Assembly: GCA_030656215.1 (NCBI GenBank)
Contig: JAUSOD010000055.1
Location: 18,670 to 82,669, forward strand
Direction of reading: 5' to 3'
Source: Azoarcus sp.
Lineage (GTDB): Bacteria > Pseudomonadota > Gammaproteobacteria > Burkholderiales > Rhodocyclaceae
DNA length: 64,000 bases
In this document: positions 52,961-63,809 of the stretch, one piece after another
Numbering within the stretch: position 1 is the first letter of the stretch
Layout of the letters: every line of letters starts with the position of its first letter
The notes under the pieces: generated by a model
The model's input: only the letters and a program-made list of their open reading frames with translations
Databases searched by the model: none
What the model was told of the DNA's origin: nothing
Translations under genes and position numbers: made by a program

Positions 52961-54985
52961 TCACACCTGGAAGCGCTCCACGCGGTGTTCGAGCTCGGAT
53001 GCAAGCGACTGCAGGGTGGATGCCGTTTGTGCGGTATCCCGCACTGCGGCGCTGTTCTCTTCAGTCATTTGTGCGATCTGTTCGACATTGCGTGCAATCT
53101 CCGCACTGGCGCTGCTCTGCTCACGCAGCGCGAAGGAAATGTCGCTGACCGCACGCAAGACCTCTCGCGAGCCACTGTTGATTTCGTCCATCGACTTCCC
53201 CGCGCGGGTGGTCAAGGCGGCACCGTCGCGCACACGGGCAACGCCGGCCTGCATCGAATCGACCGCGCGCTCGGTGCCCTGCTGGATTGAGCTCGCCATC
53301 TCGGTGATCTCTTCCGTTGCACCCGCGGTTCGCTCCGCGAGCTTGCGCACCTCGTCGGCCACCACGGCAAAGCCGCGTCCGCTCTCGCCTGCGCGCGCCG
53401 CCTCGATCGCAGCGTTCAGTGCGAGCAGATTGGTCTGATTGGCGATCTGCTTGATGACGTCGACCATGGAATTGATCTGTCGCGCCTTGTCCCCGAGTTC
53501 GCCGATCGCCGCGGCCGACGAGTTCACCGCCTCAGCGATCCGCTCCATCTCGGCCACGGTCTGACGCATGACCTCACCACCCGCACTTGAAAGCTGATCG
53601 GATTGCTCAGCCAGCTCCTGCGCGGTGGTGGCATGGCGGGAGATCTCATCGATACCGACCGTCATCTCCTCGACCGCCGCAGCCATACCTGCCGCGGCCT
53701 CGCTCTGGGTGCTTGAGCCGTCGGCCACCTGGTGGGCTGCCGAGGAGACATCGGCTGACGCACGGCCGACCTGCTCGGCCCCCTTCTGAATCTGGGAAAT
53801 CAACTCGGCCACTTCATGCGCCATTCCATTGAAGCGGTCGGCAACTTGCTTGAGCTCATCGCGCGCGGAGAACGCCACCCGCGCCCGATAATTGCCACTG
53901 GCGAACTGCTCCGCACCGCGGCTCAGCTCACGCACCGAACGCACGATCGAGAAGTAGATGCCACCGAAAAGATAGGCCGCAATCAACAGCGCAACGGCAG
54001 ACAGGATCACATTTCGGATCATGTTCTGCTGCAACGCGTCGAGGCGCGCATCCAGCAGGCGCCGGGCCGAGCTGCGGACCGATTCGCGATAGTGCTTGAG
54101 CACGACGTCGATCGCCACCGTCCCGAGCTCGAAGAAGGCCGCCGGGGCGATGGCGAAATGCTTGTCGAGCACCTCCTTGCGTGCGGTATCGCGGAATCGC
54201 CCTACACCCGCATCGATCTCGGCCAGGGCCACGCCGAGCGGACCACGGAGCGACTCATTATCACGTGCCGCGCGTCCGAGCCGATCCGTGAGTTGGGCCT
54301 GGGTCATGCCCAGCTCGGCCAACTGCGAAACGATGGCGTGCTCGTCTGCAGTGGAGAGTTCGGCCCGGGCAAGAATGCCGGTCGCCCTGCCGCGTAGGCG
54401 GCCGAGCCTTTCGGTCATATCGGGGATGGCGCGCAGCATTGGATCGATCAGGTTGTAGCTGTCGCTTTCGGGGTCGAGTGCAAGATTGGAAACATCGCCG
54501 ATGTCGCCGATCCAGTTGAGCGTAGCCTCGATGGCCTGGGTATGCGCCCGGAAATTATCCGCTGCCGGCATCCCGAGCCCATCGGCTGCCAGCACTAGCA
54601 GTCGCTCGCGGATATCGGCCCACGGCTTGCGCAGCGGCACCCAGTCGGCGTGTTCCTCCAGCTCGGCATCGACCGCTGCCAAGGCCTCCCGAAGCGCACT
54701 TGCGCGCTCAGCGACTCGGGGCCGCAGATCCTCGCTCCCGCCTAGCAAGCCGGCAGACAAGCCACGGTGTTGCTGGCTCAGGACCAGCACCCCGAAGCCC
54801 TTGTCGAGCAGCCCCAGCCCCGCCACCTCACGCTCGGTAAAGTTGACGTCCTTGCTCAAACCGACATAGATCTGCGCCATCAGCGCAGCCGAACCCAGCA
54901 CGCAAACCAGTCCGATCAGCGCAAACTTCCATGGATAGCGGAAGCGATCAAGCAAGCCCATCACCGGACGAAACAAGATATCCAT
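52961..54985 (-). CDS. Methyl-accepting chemotaxis protein with NIT-like sensor
   Basis: 674 residues from ATG 54985 (AAGGAGAC upstream). TM1 near 20-38 ([21 protein letters not shown]), then a 290-residue periplasmic helical sensor with the motif [16 protein letters not shown] near 68-83, resembling the nitrate/nitrite-sensing NIT domain. TM2 ([21 protein letters not shown]) is followed by HAMP and the signalling domain with tip [41 protein letters not shown]. No C-terminal CheR/CheB pentapeptide is seen. Nitrate sensing would suit a denitrifier, but the NIT assignment rests on the motif only. Confidence 0.88.
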   Translation of the reverse strand: MDILFRPVMGLLDRFRYPWKFALIGLVCVLGSAALMAQIYVGLSKDVNFTEREVAGLGLLDKGFGVLVLSQQHRGLSAGLLGGSEDLRPRVAERASALREALAAVDAELEEHADWVPLRKPWADIRERLLVLAADGLGMPAADNFRAHTQAIEATLNWIGDIGDVSNLALDPESDSYNLIDPMLRAIPDMTERLGRLRGRATGILARAELSTADEHAIVSQLAELGMTQAQLTDRLGRAARDNESLRGPLGVALAEIDAGVGRFRDTARKEVLDKHFAIAPAAFFELGTVAIDVVLKHYRESVRSSARRLLDARLDALQQNMIRNVILSAVALLIAAYLFGGIYFSIVRSVRELSRGAEQFASGNYRARVAFSARDELKQVADRFNGMAHEVAELISQIQKGAEQVGRASADVSSAAHQVADGSSTQSEAAAGMAAAVEEMTVGIDEISRHATTAQELAEQSDQLSSAGGEVMRQTVAEMERIAEAVNSSAAAIGELGDKARQINSMVDVIKQIANQTNLLALNAAIEAARAGESGRGFAVVADEVRKLAERTAGATEEITEMASSIQQGTERAVDSMQAGVARVRDGAALTTRAGKSMDEINSGSREVLRAVSDISFALREQSSASAEIARNVEQIAQMTEENSAAVRDTAQTASTLQSLASELEHRVERFQV

Positions 54986-55330
54986 GGGGAAGTCTCCTTT
55001 GACATAGGCGCATACGACCGGCAAGTCGGGCCGGACTTCTCTGGTCCAGGTCCACAGTAGCAGCTCGAGACAAAAGATCATTCTCAGATGAGGGACCGAA
55101 TCTCAGCCGTATTCAAGTTCTTGCTCAGAAGCCCCAGGTGCTGCACAAGCGGCTTTCGGCCGAGCGCCGACGCAGTGAATCGAGCGCGCACTGAACAGAA
55201 GTACGTCACAGGCCCTCCTCCGGCAAGTATCACTGGCCCCGGGGCTCGGCAAAACACGGCGCAGTCGGACACCTGCGCTAAAATGAGCAGCCCTGCCCTC
55301 ATCCGGGGGCGCTCGAACCAAGCCCGGAAC

Positions 55331-55939
55331 ATGACGAACTACGCCGAACTTAACGCCCCCTACGGCCCGCTGGTGCGTCGGATCGAAGCCGAAGCAACCA
55401 TCATCGGCGACCAGATCCTGAAGATCGACCACTTTCTGAACCATCGCATCGAACCCGCGTTCATCACCGAATTGGGGCGCGAGCTCGCACGCCGTCTGTC
55501 CGCCTACCAGCCGTCGATCATCCTGACCGCCGAAGCCAGCGGAATCGCACCTGGGCTGATCGTCGCCCAGGCGCTCAACATCCCCTTGGTCTATGCGAAA
55601 AAATATGCGCCCCAGGTCGAGTCGCCCTTCATCTCACGCGTGATCCCATCGCCCACCAAAGGCGGCGAAACCAAGCTGGTGCTGTCGCAACGCTACATCC
55701 CGCAAGGCACCCGCATCATCATCATCGACGACTTCCTGTCCAATGGTCGCACCGCCGTGGCGCTGGTGGAAATGGCCCGCGAGGCGGGCGCCGAGGTGCT
55801 GGGCGCCGGCTTCGTGGTGGAGAAGCGCTTCAAGCTCGGACACCAGTCGGTAGAAGCGCTGGGCGTACCGGTCGCCACCCTGGCCCAGGTCGAACGCCTC
55901 GAGAACGGCAAGGCAATCCTGCGCCAACCTTCGGCCTGA
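55331..55939 (+). CDS. xpt: Xanthine phosphoribosyltransferase
   Basis: 202 residues from MTNYAELNAP. It makes XMP from xanthine and PRPP (purine salvage). It follows Bacillus subtilis Xpt closely: RIEAEATIIGDQILKIDHFLNHRIEP, EASGIAPGLIVAQAL, and the PRPP loop IIIIDDFLSNGRTAVALVEM near 136-155, then EKRFKLGHQSVEALGV. No SD is obvious. In 55082-55330 a TAAAAT at about 55278-55283 could be a -10 box; no purine riboswitch was seen. Confidence 0.93.
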   Translation: MTNYAELNAPYGPLVRRIEAEATIIGDQILKIDHFLNHRIEPAFITELGRELARRLSAYQPSIILTAEASGIAPGLIVAQALNIPLVYAKKYAPQVESPFISRVIPSPTKGGETKLVLSQRYIPQGTRIIIIDDFLSNGRTAVALVEMAREAGAEVLGAGFVVEKRFKLGHQSVEALGVPVATLAQVERLENGKAILRQPSA

Positions 55940-56055
55940 CAAACAGCGGTGAAGGCACGCCCGAAACACACGCATGCGTGAATTTGCCCCCGGTGCTCGC
56001 TCAGGCAGGACGGGCGCGCTAAACTGCAATCCTCCATTCCGCGACGGGTACCGAG

Positions 56056-56916
56056 ATGCATGATTTTGACGCGCAGACGCAGGCATTTTCAGAGCAGATC
56101 GAGGCCGAACTCGAAGACGGCAGGCTGAACTTCCCGACGTCGCTCGACGTCTCGCTCCGTATCAAGCGACTGGCTGACGATCCGGGCTCCTCGCTCGATG
56201 AGATCGCGGCGGCGGTGCGCTCCGAGCCAGTGCTCAGCGCCAAGGTCGTGCGCATGGCCAATGCGGTGCTGCTCAATCCCTATGGCGCGCAGATCACCGA
56301 CGTCAACACCGCGGTCAAACGCATCGGCCTCGCGGCGCTGCGCTGTCTGGCGTTCGCGGTGGCCGCCGAACAACTCGCCCAGGATCATCGTTCCAAGAAC
56401 ATGCGCCTGATCGCATCCGGCCTGTGGATGCATTCGGTGGATGTCGCCTCATGGTCGTACGCACTGGCGCGCAAGTTGCGCACGGTGAATCCCGATACCG
56501 CGATGCTTGCGGGAATGATGATAGACATTGGCCAGTTCTTCCTCCTTGCACGATCGTCGGCGTATCCGGCGCTGGAGGAAAATCTGGAGCGTTTCTCCGA
56601 GTTCGTGGCGGTGTGGAACGATCCAGTCGGGCGGGCCATCCTCGAGGTGTTCGAGCTCCCGGAAGACATCCTTGATGCCTTCGAGTACGAAAACCCTTAC
56701 GGTGGCTCGTGGCCGCCAGCCAGTCTCGGCGATATCGTCTTCATTGCCACCCTGGCAGCCGAGACGCCCAATCCGTTTGACTCGCTACTCGGCGTGCAGA
56801 AGCGCCCCGAACTGTTCGAATCCTGCATAGCAAGTATCAGCAAGGAGAAACTCCACGAGCTGCTTGAGGACGCTCGCGCGGGCAAGCAGGAGATGCTCGC
56901 CGCGGTGTGTGCCTGA
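56056..56916 (+). CDS. HDOD-domain protein
   Basis: 286 residues. The HDOD domain runs from about 22 to 220: FPTSLDVSLRIKRLADDPGSSLDEIAAAVRSEPVLSAKVVRMANAVLLNPYGAQITDVNTAVKRIGLAALRCLAF, then SVDVASWSYALARKL and AMLAGMMIDIGQFFLL, the pattern of HD-related proteins without the catalytic metal ligands. Such proteins act as scaffolds in signalling and stress; here there is no attached output domain. It is single, ending at the adjacent stop of the hydrolase gene on the other strand. Confidence 0.87.
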   Translation: MHDFDAQTQAFSEQIEAELEDGRLNFPTSLDVSLRIKRLADDPGSSLDEIAAAVRSEPVLSAKVVRMANAVLLNPYGAQITDVNTAVKRIGLAALRCLAFAVAAEQLAQDHRSKNMRLIASGLWMHSVDVASWSYALARKLRTVNPDTAMLAGMMIDIGQFFLLARSSAYPALEENLERFSEFVAVWNDPVGRAILEVFELPEDILDAFEYENPYGGSWPPASLGDIVFIATLAAETPNPFDSLLGVQKRPELFESCIASISKEKLHELLEDARAGKQEMLAAVCA

Positions 56917-57867
56917 TCAGGACCCGGTCGACAGCTGCATGCGCAGCGCAGCAGCCGCATGCGCCACGGTGTGGTTTGCTTCCGGAAAAAACTTCCCCAG
57001 CGTCAGGAAGCCGTGGACCATGCCCTCGACCGGGTAGTGCTCCACCTCGCCGCCCTCGGCCAGCACACGGTCGGCAAAAGCGCGGCAGTCGTCTCCCAGG
57101 GGATCGCACTCGGCTGTCACCAGCAGCATTGGCGGCAGCCCGGCAAGCGACGCCGCCCGCATTGGCGATGCCCGCCAATCCTCGGCATTGCCCGCAGGCA
57201 GGTAGCGGGAGAAAAACCACTCCAGCGTTTCCCGATCAAGAAAATAGCCGTCGGCATAGCGTTCGCGTGATGGACGCGTACTGACGATCTCGGTGCTCGG
57301 GTACACCAACATCAGGAAGCGTGGCTGCGGACCGCCCGCATCGCGCAATGCCAGCGCGGTCACGATCGACAGATTACCTCCAGCGCTGTCACCACCAAGC
57401 GCGAGCCTCGCCGGGTCGATGCGCAGCAGCTCAGCCTGCTCCACCGCCCAATCCACCGCCAGCCGGGCGTCATTCACCGCGGCGGGAAAGGGATGTTCGG
57501 GCGCAAGGCGATAGTCAACCGACAATACCGCGCAGCCGCTGCCGTTGGCCAACTCGCGGCACAGCACGTCATAGCTCTCGACATCGCCCACGCACCAGCC
57601 ACCGCCATGAAAATACACCAGCAAGGGCAATACCTTATCCGGATGGGCCTGAAGCGGGCGATAGAAGCGTGCCAGCAGCACACTGCCGTCGCCCCGTCCG
57701 ATCGGCACCTCGGTCACCGAGGCCACCGCAGGGGAGTCGGGACGGAAGGCGAATTGCAGCTTCTGAAATGAATGTCGGGCCTGAGCCGGGCTCAGCTCGT
57801 GAAATCGGGGCGCGCCGACACGATAAACCATGTCGAGCAGTGATCTGGCCTGAGCGGAGAGTGGCAT
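56917..57867 (-). CDS. Alpha/beta hydrolase, hormone-sensitive-lipase type esterase
   Basis: 316 residues from ATG 57867. The oxyanion motif HGGGW (87-91), nucleophile Ser161 in GDSAGG, Asp in AECDPLGDD and His in GMVHGFLTL form the family IV (HSL) catalytic set. The N-terminal cap helices (LLDMVYRVGAPRFHELSPAQARHSFQ) are typical. It hydrolyses short-chain esters; the natural substrate is unknown. The longer start at 57942 is possible but without support. Confidence 0.9.
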   Translation of the reverse strand: MPLSAQARSLLDMVYRVGAPRFHELSPAQARHSFQKLQFAFRPDSPAVASVTEVPIGRGDGSVLLARFYRPLQAHPDKVLPLLVYFHGGGWCVGDVESYDVLCRELANGSGCAVLSVDYRLAPEHPFPAAVNDARLAVDWAVEQAELLRIDPARLALGGDSAGGNLSIVTALALRDAGGPQPRFLMLVYPSTEIVSTRPSRERYADGYFLDRETLEWFFSRYLPAGNAEDWRASPMRAASLAGLPPMLLVTAECDPLGDDCRAFADRVLAEGGEVEHYPVEGMVHGFLTLGKFFPEANHTVAHAAAALRMQLSTGS

Positions 57868-58070
57868 GAGAATATGGCCCGCACCGGATGATCCGGATCG
57901 GCGATGGGCAAGTGATGGGCAAGTCGCAATTCTAACCGTCAACCGCGCTCATGCTGCACTGCAATGTAAATCGCTTCACCGTGGCGCGGGGTACGCGCGC
58001 CTAAAAGTGCAGCGCCGCAATCGTCACCAGCGCACCAGCCAGACCGACAAGCCCTGCTCCCGTGCAGGAA

Positions 58071-58628
58071 TCAGGACAACAGCGGCAAAGCGAGGAACAA
58101 CGCAGTGATGGTCTTGCTATCGGTAATCCGTCCGTCACGTACCGCTGCCACCGCTTCGGCGACCGAGAACGAAAGAACTTCGAGAAACTCGCCGTCATCC
58201 AGCTGGTGACCCACGTCGGAGAGGCCGGACGCGAGAAAAATCTCGATGCGTTCATCCGAATAGCCGATACACGGATGCATCACGCCAAGATACTGCCAGT
58301 CTGCAGCAACGTAGCCGGTCTCTTCCCGCAGCTCGCGCCGTGCGCAGTCGAGGATATCCTCGCCAGAATCGATCTTTCCCGCCGGAAGCTCGAGAAAACT
58401 GCGTCCAAGGGGATAGCGAAACTGGCGTTCAAACACGATCCGAGCATCAGGACGCACCGCCACCACCACCACCGCACCGGGGTGACGGACGTACTCCCGT
58501 ACCGACTCCTTGCCGTCCGGCAGCCGCACGCGATCACGGACAAGCTTGAGCAGCACGCCATCGAAGACCTGTTCAGAGTCGACACAGACTTCGGCAAGCG
58601 GGTCGGACACGCTATCGTCGACGCTCAT
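58071..58628 (-). CDS. Nudix hydrolase, ADP-ribose pyrophosphatase type
   Basis: 185 residues. The Nudix box reads GKIDSGEDILDCARRELREETGY near 84-106 and fits GX5EX7REUXEEXGU. The upstream LPDGKESVREYVRHPGAVVVVAV and YPLGRSFLELPAG stretches match NudF-type enzymes that split ADP-ribose. It is 89 bases downstream of nuoN on the same strand, an arrangement seen in other betaproteobacteria, and may be on the nuo transcript. Confidence 0.9.
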   Translation of the reverse strand: MSVDDSVSDPLAEVCVDSEQVFDGVLLKLVRDRVRLPDGKESVREYVRHPGAVVVVAVRPDARIVFERQFRYPLGRSFLELPAGKIDSGEDILDCARRELREETGYVAADWQYLGVMHPCIGYSDERIEIFLASGLSDVGHQLDDGEFLEVLSFSVAEAVAAVRDGRITDSKTITALFLALPLLS

Positions 58629-58717
58629 GTCGGGGCTACCGTGCGCGTTGCCGCCACGCCGGCGCAGCGGCTCATTCGTCGACTCCGTGGCTCACACACT
58701 CTGCGCAGAAGCGGCGC

Positions 58718-60187
58718 TCAGAGCGACGCCAGCAGCGCATATGCACACAGCGACATCAAGGCCTGAGGCGCGATACCCAGCGCCGCGATCGCAATACCGT
58801 TAGCCGACAGCATGACTCTCAGTTCGGCCGGTGCATGAATCGGTGCGGTATCGAGCGGCTCGTCGAAGTACATCACCTTCACCACGCGCAAGTAGTAGTA
58901 GGCCCCGACCACCGACATCACCACCGCGATCGCAGCGATCCAGAAGTATCCTGCAGCAACGACTGCCTGCAGCACCGACAGTTTGGCAAAGAAGCCGATA
59001 AAGAACGGAATCCCCGCCATTGAGAACATCACGAACATCATCACCGCGGCAAACCACGGGCTACGCTTGTTCAAGCCCTTGAAATCGTCGATCCGCTCGG
59101 CTTCAAAGCCTGCGCGTGACAGCAGAATGATCATGCCAAACGAAGCCAGACTCATGATCACGTAGGACACTGCGTAGAACATGGCTGAGCTATAAGCATT
59201 GAGCGCGAAGTGACGGTCACCCTCGACCACCCCTGCCAGCAAGCCGAGCAGCATGAAGCCCATGTGCGAGATACCCGAATAGGCCAGCATGCGCTTGATG
59301 TTGGTTTGCGAGATCGCGGCCAGATTGCCAAGGATGATCGACGCCACGGCAACGAACATCAGCATCGTCTGCCAGTGGTCAGCCACGTCGAACAAGCCCC
59401 AGATCAGCAAGCGCACCGCCATGGCGAAGGCCGCAAGTTTGGGTGCGGTGGCAAGAATCAGGGTCACCGCAGTGGTGGCGCCCTGATAAACGTCGGGTAC
59501 CCACATGTGGAAGGGCACCACGCCAAGCTTGAACGAGATACCCGCCACCAGGAACACGAGACCGAACAGCAGGACGGGCTTGTTCGCAGCCTGGTTGTAG
59601 ACCGATTGCGCAATGCCGGAGAACTCGAGCGTGCCGGTGGCCCCGTAGATCATCGACATGCCGTAGAGCAGGAGGCCCGAGGCCAGCGCACCCAGCACAA
59701 AGTACTTCATGCCTGCTTCCGTCGAGCGCGCGGAATCGCGATCGAAGGCGACCAGTGCATACAGCGCAAGCGACATCATCTCGAGCCCGATGTACATCGT
59801 CAGCATGTGGTTGGAGGTGATCATCACCATCATGCCCAGCGTCATCAGGACTGACAGCAGGTAGTACTCCGGCTTGTCGAGATTGCGGTCGGCGAGGTAA
59901 CTGCGTCCGTAGAGCAGCGCAATTGCCATCGAGAAGTAGATCAACAACTTCAGAAAATCGCCCATCAAGTCACTGATGAACATGTTGTTGAAAGTGAAGC
60001 TCACCTGCCCGTCCATCGTCGCGATGGTGATGAAGGCCGCCGCAATCAGCGTGAACTGGGTTAGGAAGTAGCCGAGTGAGCGAGCAATGCGGCGTGCAAA
60101 GGTCGTCGCCAGCATGATCACGAGCGCCATCACGGCGACGAAAATTTCGGCCGCTGCGAGGTAGAAGTCGGGGACAACAAAGTTCAT
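58718..60187 (-). CDS. nuoN: NADH-quinone oxidoreductase subunit N
   Basis: 489 residues with about 14 membrane helices, an antiporter-like proton-pumping subunit of complex I. Seen are [34 protein letters not shown], the lysine helix [31 protein letters not shown] and [23 protein letters not shown], all standard. It is last of the nuo genes, 37 bases downstream of nuoM. Confidence 0.96.
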   Translation of the reverse strand: MNFVVPDFYLAAAEIFVAVMALVIMLATTFARRIARSLGYFLTQFTLIAAAFITIATMDGQVSFTFNNMFISDLMGDFLKLLIYFSMAIALLYGRSYLADRNLDKPEYYLLSVLMTLGMMVMITSNHMLTMYIGLEMMSLALYALVAFDRDSARSTEAGMKYFVLGALASGLLLYGMSMIYGATGTLEFSGIAQSVYNQAANKPVLLFGLVFLVAGISFKLGVVPFHMWVPDVYQGATTAVTLILATAPKLAAFAMAVRLLIWGLFDVADHWQTMLMFVAVASIILGNLAAISQTNIKRMLAYSGISHMGFMLLGLLAGVVEGDRHFALNAYSSAMFYAVSYVIMSLASFGMIILLSRAGFEAERIDDFKGLNKRSPWFAAVMMFVMFSMAGIPFFIGFFAKLSVLQAVVAAGYFWIAAIAVVMSVVGAYYYLRVVKVMYFDEPLDTAPIHAPAELRVMLSANGIAIAALGIAPQALMSLCAYALLASL

Positions 60188-60224
60188 CTTCTGACCAGTC
60201 CGGTTAAATGTCTCGCCCGCTCGC

Positions 60225-61706
60225 TCAGAGCTTGCTCACGGCAACATGCCGCAGGAGTTCGTTCACCGATGTATGCATCACTTCGGTGAAGGGGAAGGGA
60301 TACAGACCCATCGCCAGCACGCACAACGCCAGAATGCCGAGGATGGCAAACTCACGACCGTTGATGTCTTCCAGCTCGGCAACGTGCTTGTTCGCCACCG
60401 GGCCGAACACCACCCGCTTGTACATCCACAGCGTGTAGGCCGCGCCGAGGATCAGCGTGGTCGCGGCGAGGAAGGCCACCCAGAAGTTGTACTGCACCGC
60501 GCCCAGGATCACCATGAACTCACCGACGAAGCCGCTGGTAGCGGGCAGACCGGCGTTGGCCATCGCAAACAGCATGAAGAAGGCCGCAAACTTGGGCATG
60601 GTGTGCACCACGCCACCGTAATCGGCGATCTGACGCGAATGCATGCGGTCGTACAGCACCCCGATACAAAGGAACATCGCGGCCGAGACGAAGCCGTGGG
60701 AGATCATCTGCACCAACGCGCCCTCGATACCGAGCGAGTTGAACATATAGAAACCGAGGGTAACGAAGCCCATGTGTGAAATCGACGAATACGCCACCAG
60801 CTTCTTCATGTCGGACTGCGCCAGCGCAACGAAGCCGATATACACCACGGCGATCAGCGACAGGGTGACCACCAGCGGTGCCAACTGTTGCGCAGCATCA
60901 GGCACGATCGGCAGCGAAAAGCGCAAGAAGCCATAGGCGCCGAGTTTCAGCGCGATGGCCGCCAGCACCACGGAGCCGCCAGTCGGCGCCTCGACGTGCG
61001 CATCGGGCAGCCAGGTATGCACCGGCCACATTGGCACCTTGACGCCGAAGGCGATCAGGAAGGCAAAGAAAATCATGGTTTGCGCATCGATCCCGAGCGG
61101 CAACTGGTGCCAGTCGAGAATGCTGAAGCTGCCACCGGACTCCATGAACAGGTAGAGCAGCGCAATCAGCATCAACAGCGAACCGGACAGCGTGTAGAGA
61201 AAGAACTTGATCGCGGCATAAACCCGGTTCGCGCCCCCCCAGATCCCGATGACGAGGTAAAGCGGAATCAGCGAGGCTTCGAAGAACACGTAGAACAACA
61301 CGCCATCGAGGGCGGAGAAGATACCGTTCATCAACCCCGACATGATCAGGAAGGCCGCCATGTACTGTGCGACTTTCTCCTCGATCACCTGCCACCCGGC
61401 CACCACGACGATGATGGTGATAAAGGCGTTCAGGATCACGAACAGCACCGAGATCCCATCGACCCCGAGGTGGTAGTTGATGTTGAAACGCTCGACCCAG
61501 GGCGAGAGCTCGACGAACTGCATCGCGCTGGTGCCGACATCGAAGCCGGTGTAGAGCGGAACGGTCACGATGAAGCCGACGACCGCCACCAGCAGCGCCA
61601 GGGCGCGTGCCAGCGGGGCGTTGCGGTCGGAGCCGGTGGCGAGCACAAGCAGCCCGCCAATAATTGGCACCCAGACCGCCAGACTGAGGAGAGGAATGTC
61701 CGTCAT
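60225..61706 (-). CDS. nuoM: NADH-quinone oxidoreductase subunit M
   Basis: 493 residues from [12 protein letters not shown]. An antiporter-like subunit: [28 protein letters not shown], the catalytic Glu helix [55 protein letters not shown] and [22 protein letters not shown]. It pumps protons across the inner membrane in complex I. Between nuoL and nuoN on one strand. Confidence 0.96.
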   Translation of the reverse strand: MTDIPLLSLAVWVPIIGGLLVLATGSDRNAPLARALALLVAVVGFIVTVPLYTGFDVGTSAMQFVELSPWVERFNINYHLGVDGISVLFVILNAFITIIVVVAGWQVIEEKVAQYMAAFLIMSGLMNGIFSALDGVLFYVFFEASLIPLYLVIGIWGGANRVYAAIKFFLYTLSGSLLMLIALLYLFMESGGSFSILDWHQLPLGIDAQTMIFFAFLIAFGVKVPMWPVHTWLPDAHVEAPTGGSVVLAAIALKLGAYGFLRFSLPIVPDAAQQLAPLVVTLSLIAVVYIGFVALAQSDMKKLVAYSSISHMGFVTLGFYMFNSLGIEGALVQMISHGFVSAAMFLCIGVLYDRMHSRQIADYGGVVHTMPKFAAFFMLFAMANAGLPATSGFVGEFMVILGAVQYNFWVAFLAATTLILGAAYTLWMYKRVVFGPVANKHVAELEDINGREFAILGILALCVLAMGLYPFPFTEVMHTSVNELLRHVAVSKL

Positions 61707-61781
61707 CGTTGCTTTCCGTTCTGTGCGCCGCAAGCGGCGCGTTCGCTCTTGTTGTTAGGTCCCTGCGTACTACGTTCCTGC

Positions 61782-63809
61782 TTATCCACGGTTGATCCAG
61801 AAGGTCAGCAAAACGAACACGCCAATGATCATGGTGAAGGCGTACTGGTACAGATGGCCGGTCTGGAACAGACTCGACATCCGTGATACCCAGCTCACCA
61901 GCTTTGCAGTGCCATTCACGACCACACCGTCGATCAGGCCCTGATCACCCCCCTTCCACAAACCCTTGCCGAGCAGGCGCGACCCGCCTGCAAACACGAC
62001 CTCGTTGAAGCGGTCGAAGTAGTACTTGTTCTCGAGCAGCGTATGCAGCGGCTGGAAGGTGCGCTGGATCGCGGCAGGAATCGCCGGATTCACGAGGTAG
62101 AAGTACCAGGCCAGCGCAACGCCGCTGATCGCAAGCCAGAACGGCGCTGTCTGCAGGCCATGGATGGCCATCGCCACCGGGCCATGGAAGCTCTCAGCCA
62201 GTTCCTTCAGACCGACGTGGTTGTCGCCGACGAAGATAACGCCCTTGAAGAACTCGCCAAACAGCATCGGCTCGATGGTGAAGAAGCCGATCAGCACCGA
62301 CGGAATCGCCAGCAACACCAGCGGCAGGGTCACCACCAGCGGCGATTCATGCGGCTTCTGCCCGGGCGCGAGGCCGTGGTGGTGGTCCGCTGAAGGCTCC
62401 TCCTCGTCCTGGTCGCCATGGTGGTCATGATGATCGTGATTGGCATGACCGAAGCGCTCCTTGCCGTGGAAGACGAGGAAGTACATCCGGAACGAGTAGA
62501 ACGCGGTCACGAATACACCGAGCAGAACACAGAACAGCGCGTAACCGGCACCCGGGATGGTCGAGGCATGCACCGCCTCAATAATCGAATCCTTGGAGTA
62601 GAAACCGGCGAAGAAGGGAAAGCCGATCAGCGCCAGCGAGCCCAGCAGCGAGGTGAACCACGTGATCGGCATGTGCTTCCACAAACCGCCCATGTTGCGG
62701 ATGTCCTGATCATGATGCATGCCGATGATCACCGAGCCGGCAGCAAGGAACAGCAGGGCCTTGAAGAAGGCATGGGTCATCAGGTGAAACACCGCGCCCG
62801 AGTAGGCCGAGACGCCAAGCGCCACGGTCATGTAGCCGAGCTGGGACAGGGTCGAGTAGGCCACCACGCGCTTGATGTCGTTCTGGATGATGCCGAGGAA
62901 ACCCATGAACAGCGCGGTGGTGGCGCCGATCACGACGACGAAGGACAAGGCCACATCGGACAGCTCGAACAGCGGCGACATGCGCGCCACCATGAAGATG
63001 CCAGCCGTCACCATGGTCGCGGCGTGGATCAGGGCGGAGATCGGAGTCGGGCCTTCCATCGAATCGGGCAGCCACACATGCAGCGGCACCTGGGCCGACT
63101 TGCCCATCGCGCCAATGAACAGGCAGATACAGATTGCGGTCAGCAGCGGCCAGCCGGTGACATCCATGTCCATCGCGGCGAGTTCGCCGGCCTTGGCAAA
63201 CACTTCCTGATAGTTGAGGCTGCCGGTGTAGGCCACGATCAGACCAATGCCGAGGAGGAAACCGAAGTCACCCACACGGTTGACCAGGAAGGCCTTGAGG
63301 TTGGCGTAGATCGCGGTTTCCTTGTTGTGCCAGAAACCGATCAGCAGATAGGACACCAGGCCGACCGCTTCCCAGCCGAAGAACAATTGCAGGAAGTTGT
63401 TGCTCATCACCAGCATCAGCATCGAGAAGGTGAACAGCGAGATGTAGCTGAAGAAGCGCTGGTAGCCTGGATCGCCCTGCATGTAGCCGATGGTGTAGAT
63501 GTGCACCATCAGCGAGACGAAGGTGACGACCAGCATCATCATCGCGGTCAGCGAATCGATCAGGAAGCCGATTTCAAAGCTCAGGTCGCCCAGCACCATC
63601 CAGGTGTAGACGGTACCGTTGAAGGTGTTGCCTGCCCGCACATCCTGGAACACCAGCACCGAGGCGATGAAGGAAATGGCCACACCGGCGATGGTAACCA
63701 CGTGCGAACCGGTGCGGCCCACCAGCTTGCCGAACAGGCCGGCAACGATGGCGCCGAACAGCGGCGCAAGCGGCACGATCAGATAGAGCGTCTGCATGTC
63801 CATCCGCAT
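61782..63809 (-). CDS. nuoL: NADH-quinone oxidoreductase subunit L
   Basis: 675 residues. The largest antiporter-like subunit, ending with the long lateral helix: LQLFFGWEAVGLVSYLLIGFW, GKSAQVPLHVWLPDSMEGPTPISALIHAATMVTAG, QNDIKRVVAYSTLSQLGYMTVALG. A His/Asp-rich loop (HANHDHHDHHGDQDEEEPSADHHHG near 455-480) is an odd, probably cytoplasmic or periplasmic, insertion. The start overlaps the nuoK stop by one base (TGATG); a second Met two codons on could serve too. Confidence 0.96.
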   Translation of the reverse strand: MRMDMQTLYLIVPLAPLFGAIVAGLFGKLVGRTGSHVVTIAGVAISFIASVLVFQDVRAGNTFNGTVYTWMVLGDLSFEIGFLIDSLTAMMMLVVTFVSLMVHIYTIGYMQGDPGYQRFFSYISLFTFSMLMLVMSNNFLQLFFGWEAVGLVSYLLIGFWHNKETAIYANLKAFLVNRVGDFGFLLGIGLIVAYTGSLNYQEVFAKAGELAAMDMDVTGWPLLTAICICLFIGAMGKSAQVPLHVWLPDSMEGPTPISALIHAATMVTAGIFMVARMSPLFELSDVALSFVVVIGATTALFMGFLGIIQNDIKRVVAYSTLSQLGYMTVALGVSAYSGAVFHLMTHAFFKALLFLAAGSVIIGMHHDQDIRNMGGLWKHMPITWFTSLLGSLALIGFPFFAGFYSKDSIIEAVHASTIPGAGYALFCVLLGVFVTAFYSFRMYFLVFHGKERFGHANHDHHDHHGDQDEEEPSADHHHGLAPGQKPHESPLVVTLPLVLLAIPSVLIGFFTIEPMLFGEFFKGVIFVGDNHVGLKELAESFHGPVAMAIHGLQTAPFWLAISGVALAWYFYLVNPAIPAAIQRTFQPLHTLLENKYYFDRFNEVVFAGGSRLLGKGLWKGGDQGLIDGVVVNGTAKLVSWVSRMSSLFQTGHLYQYAFTMIIGVFVLLTFWINRG

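Noticed and set aside
55082..55330. Possible purine riboswitch before xpt
   Set aside because: The conserved three-way junction loops were not recognisable by eye; purine riboswitches are also rare in betaproteobacteria.
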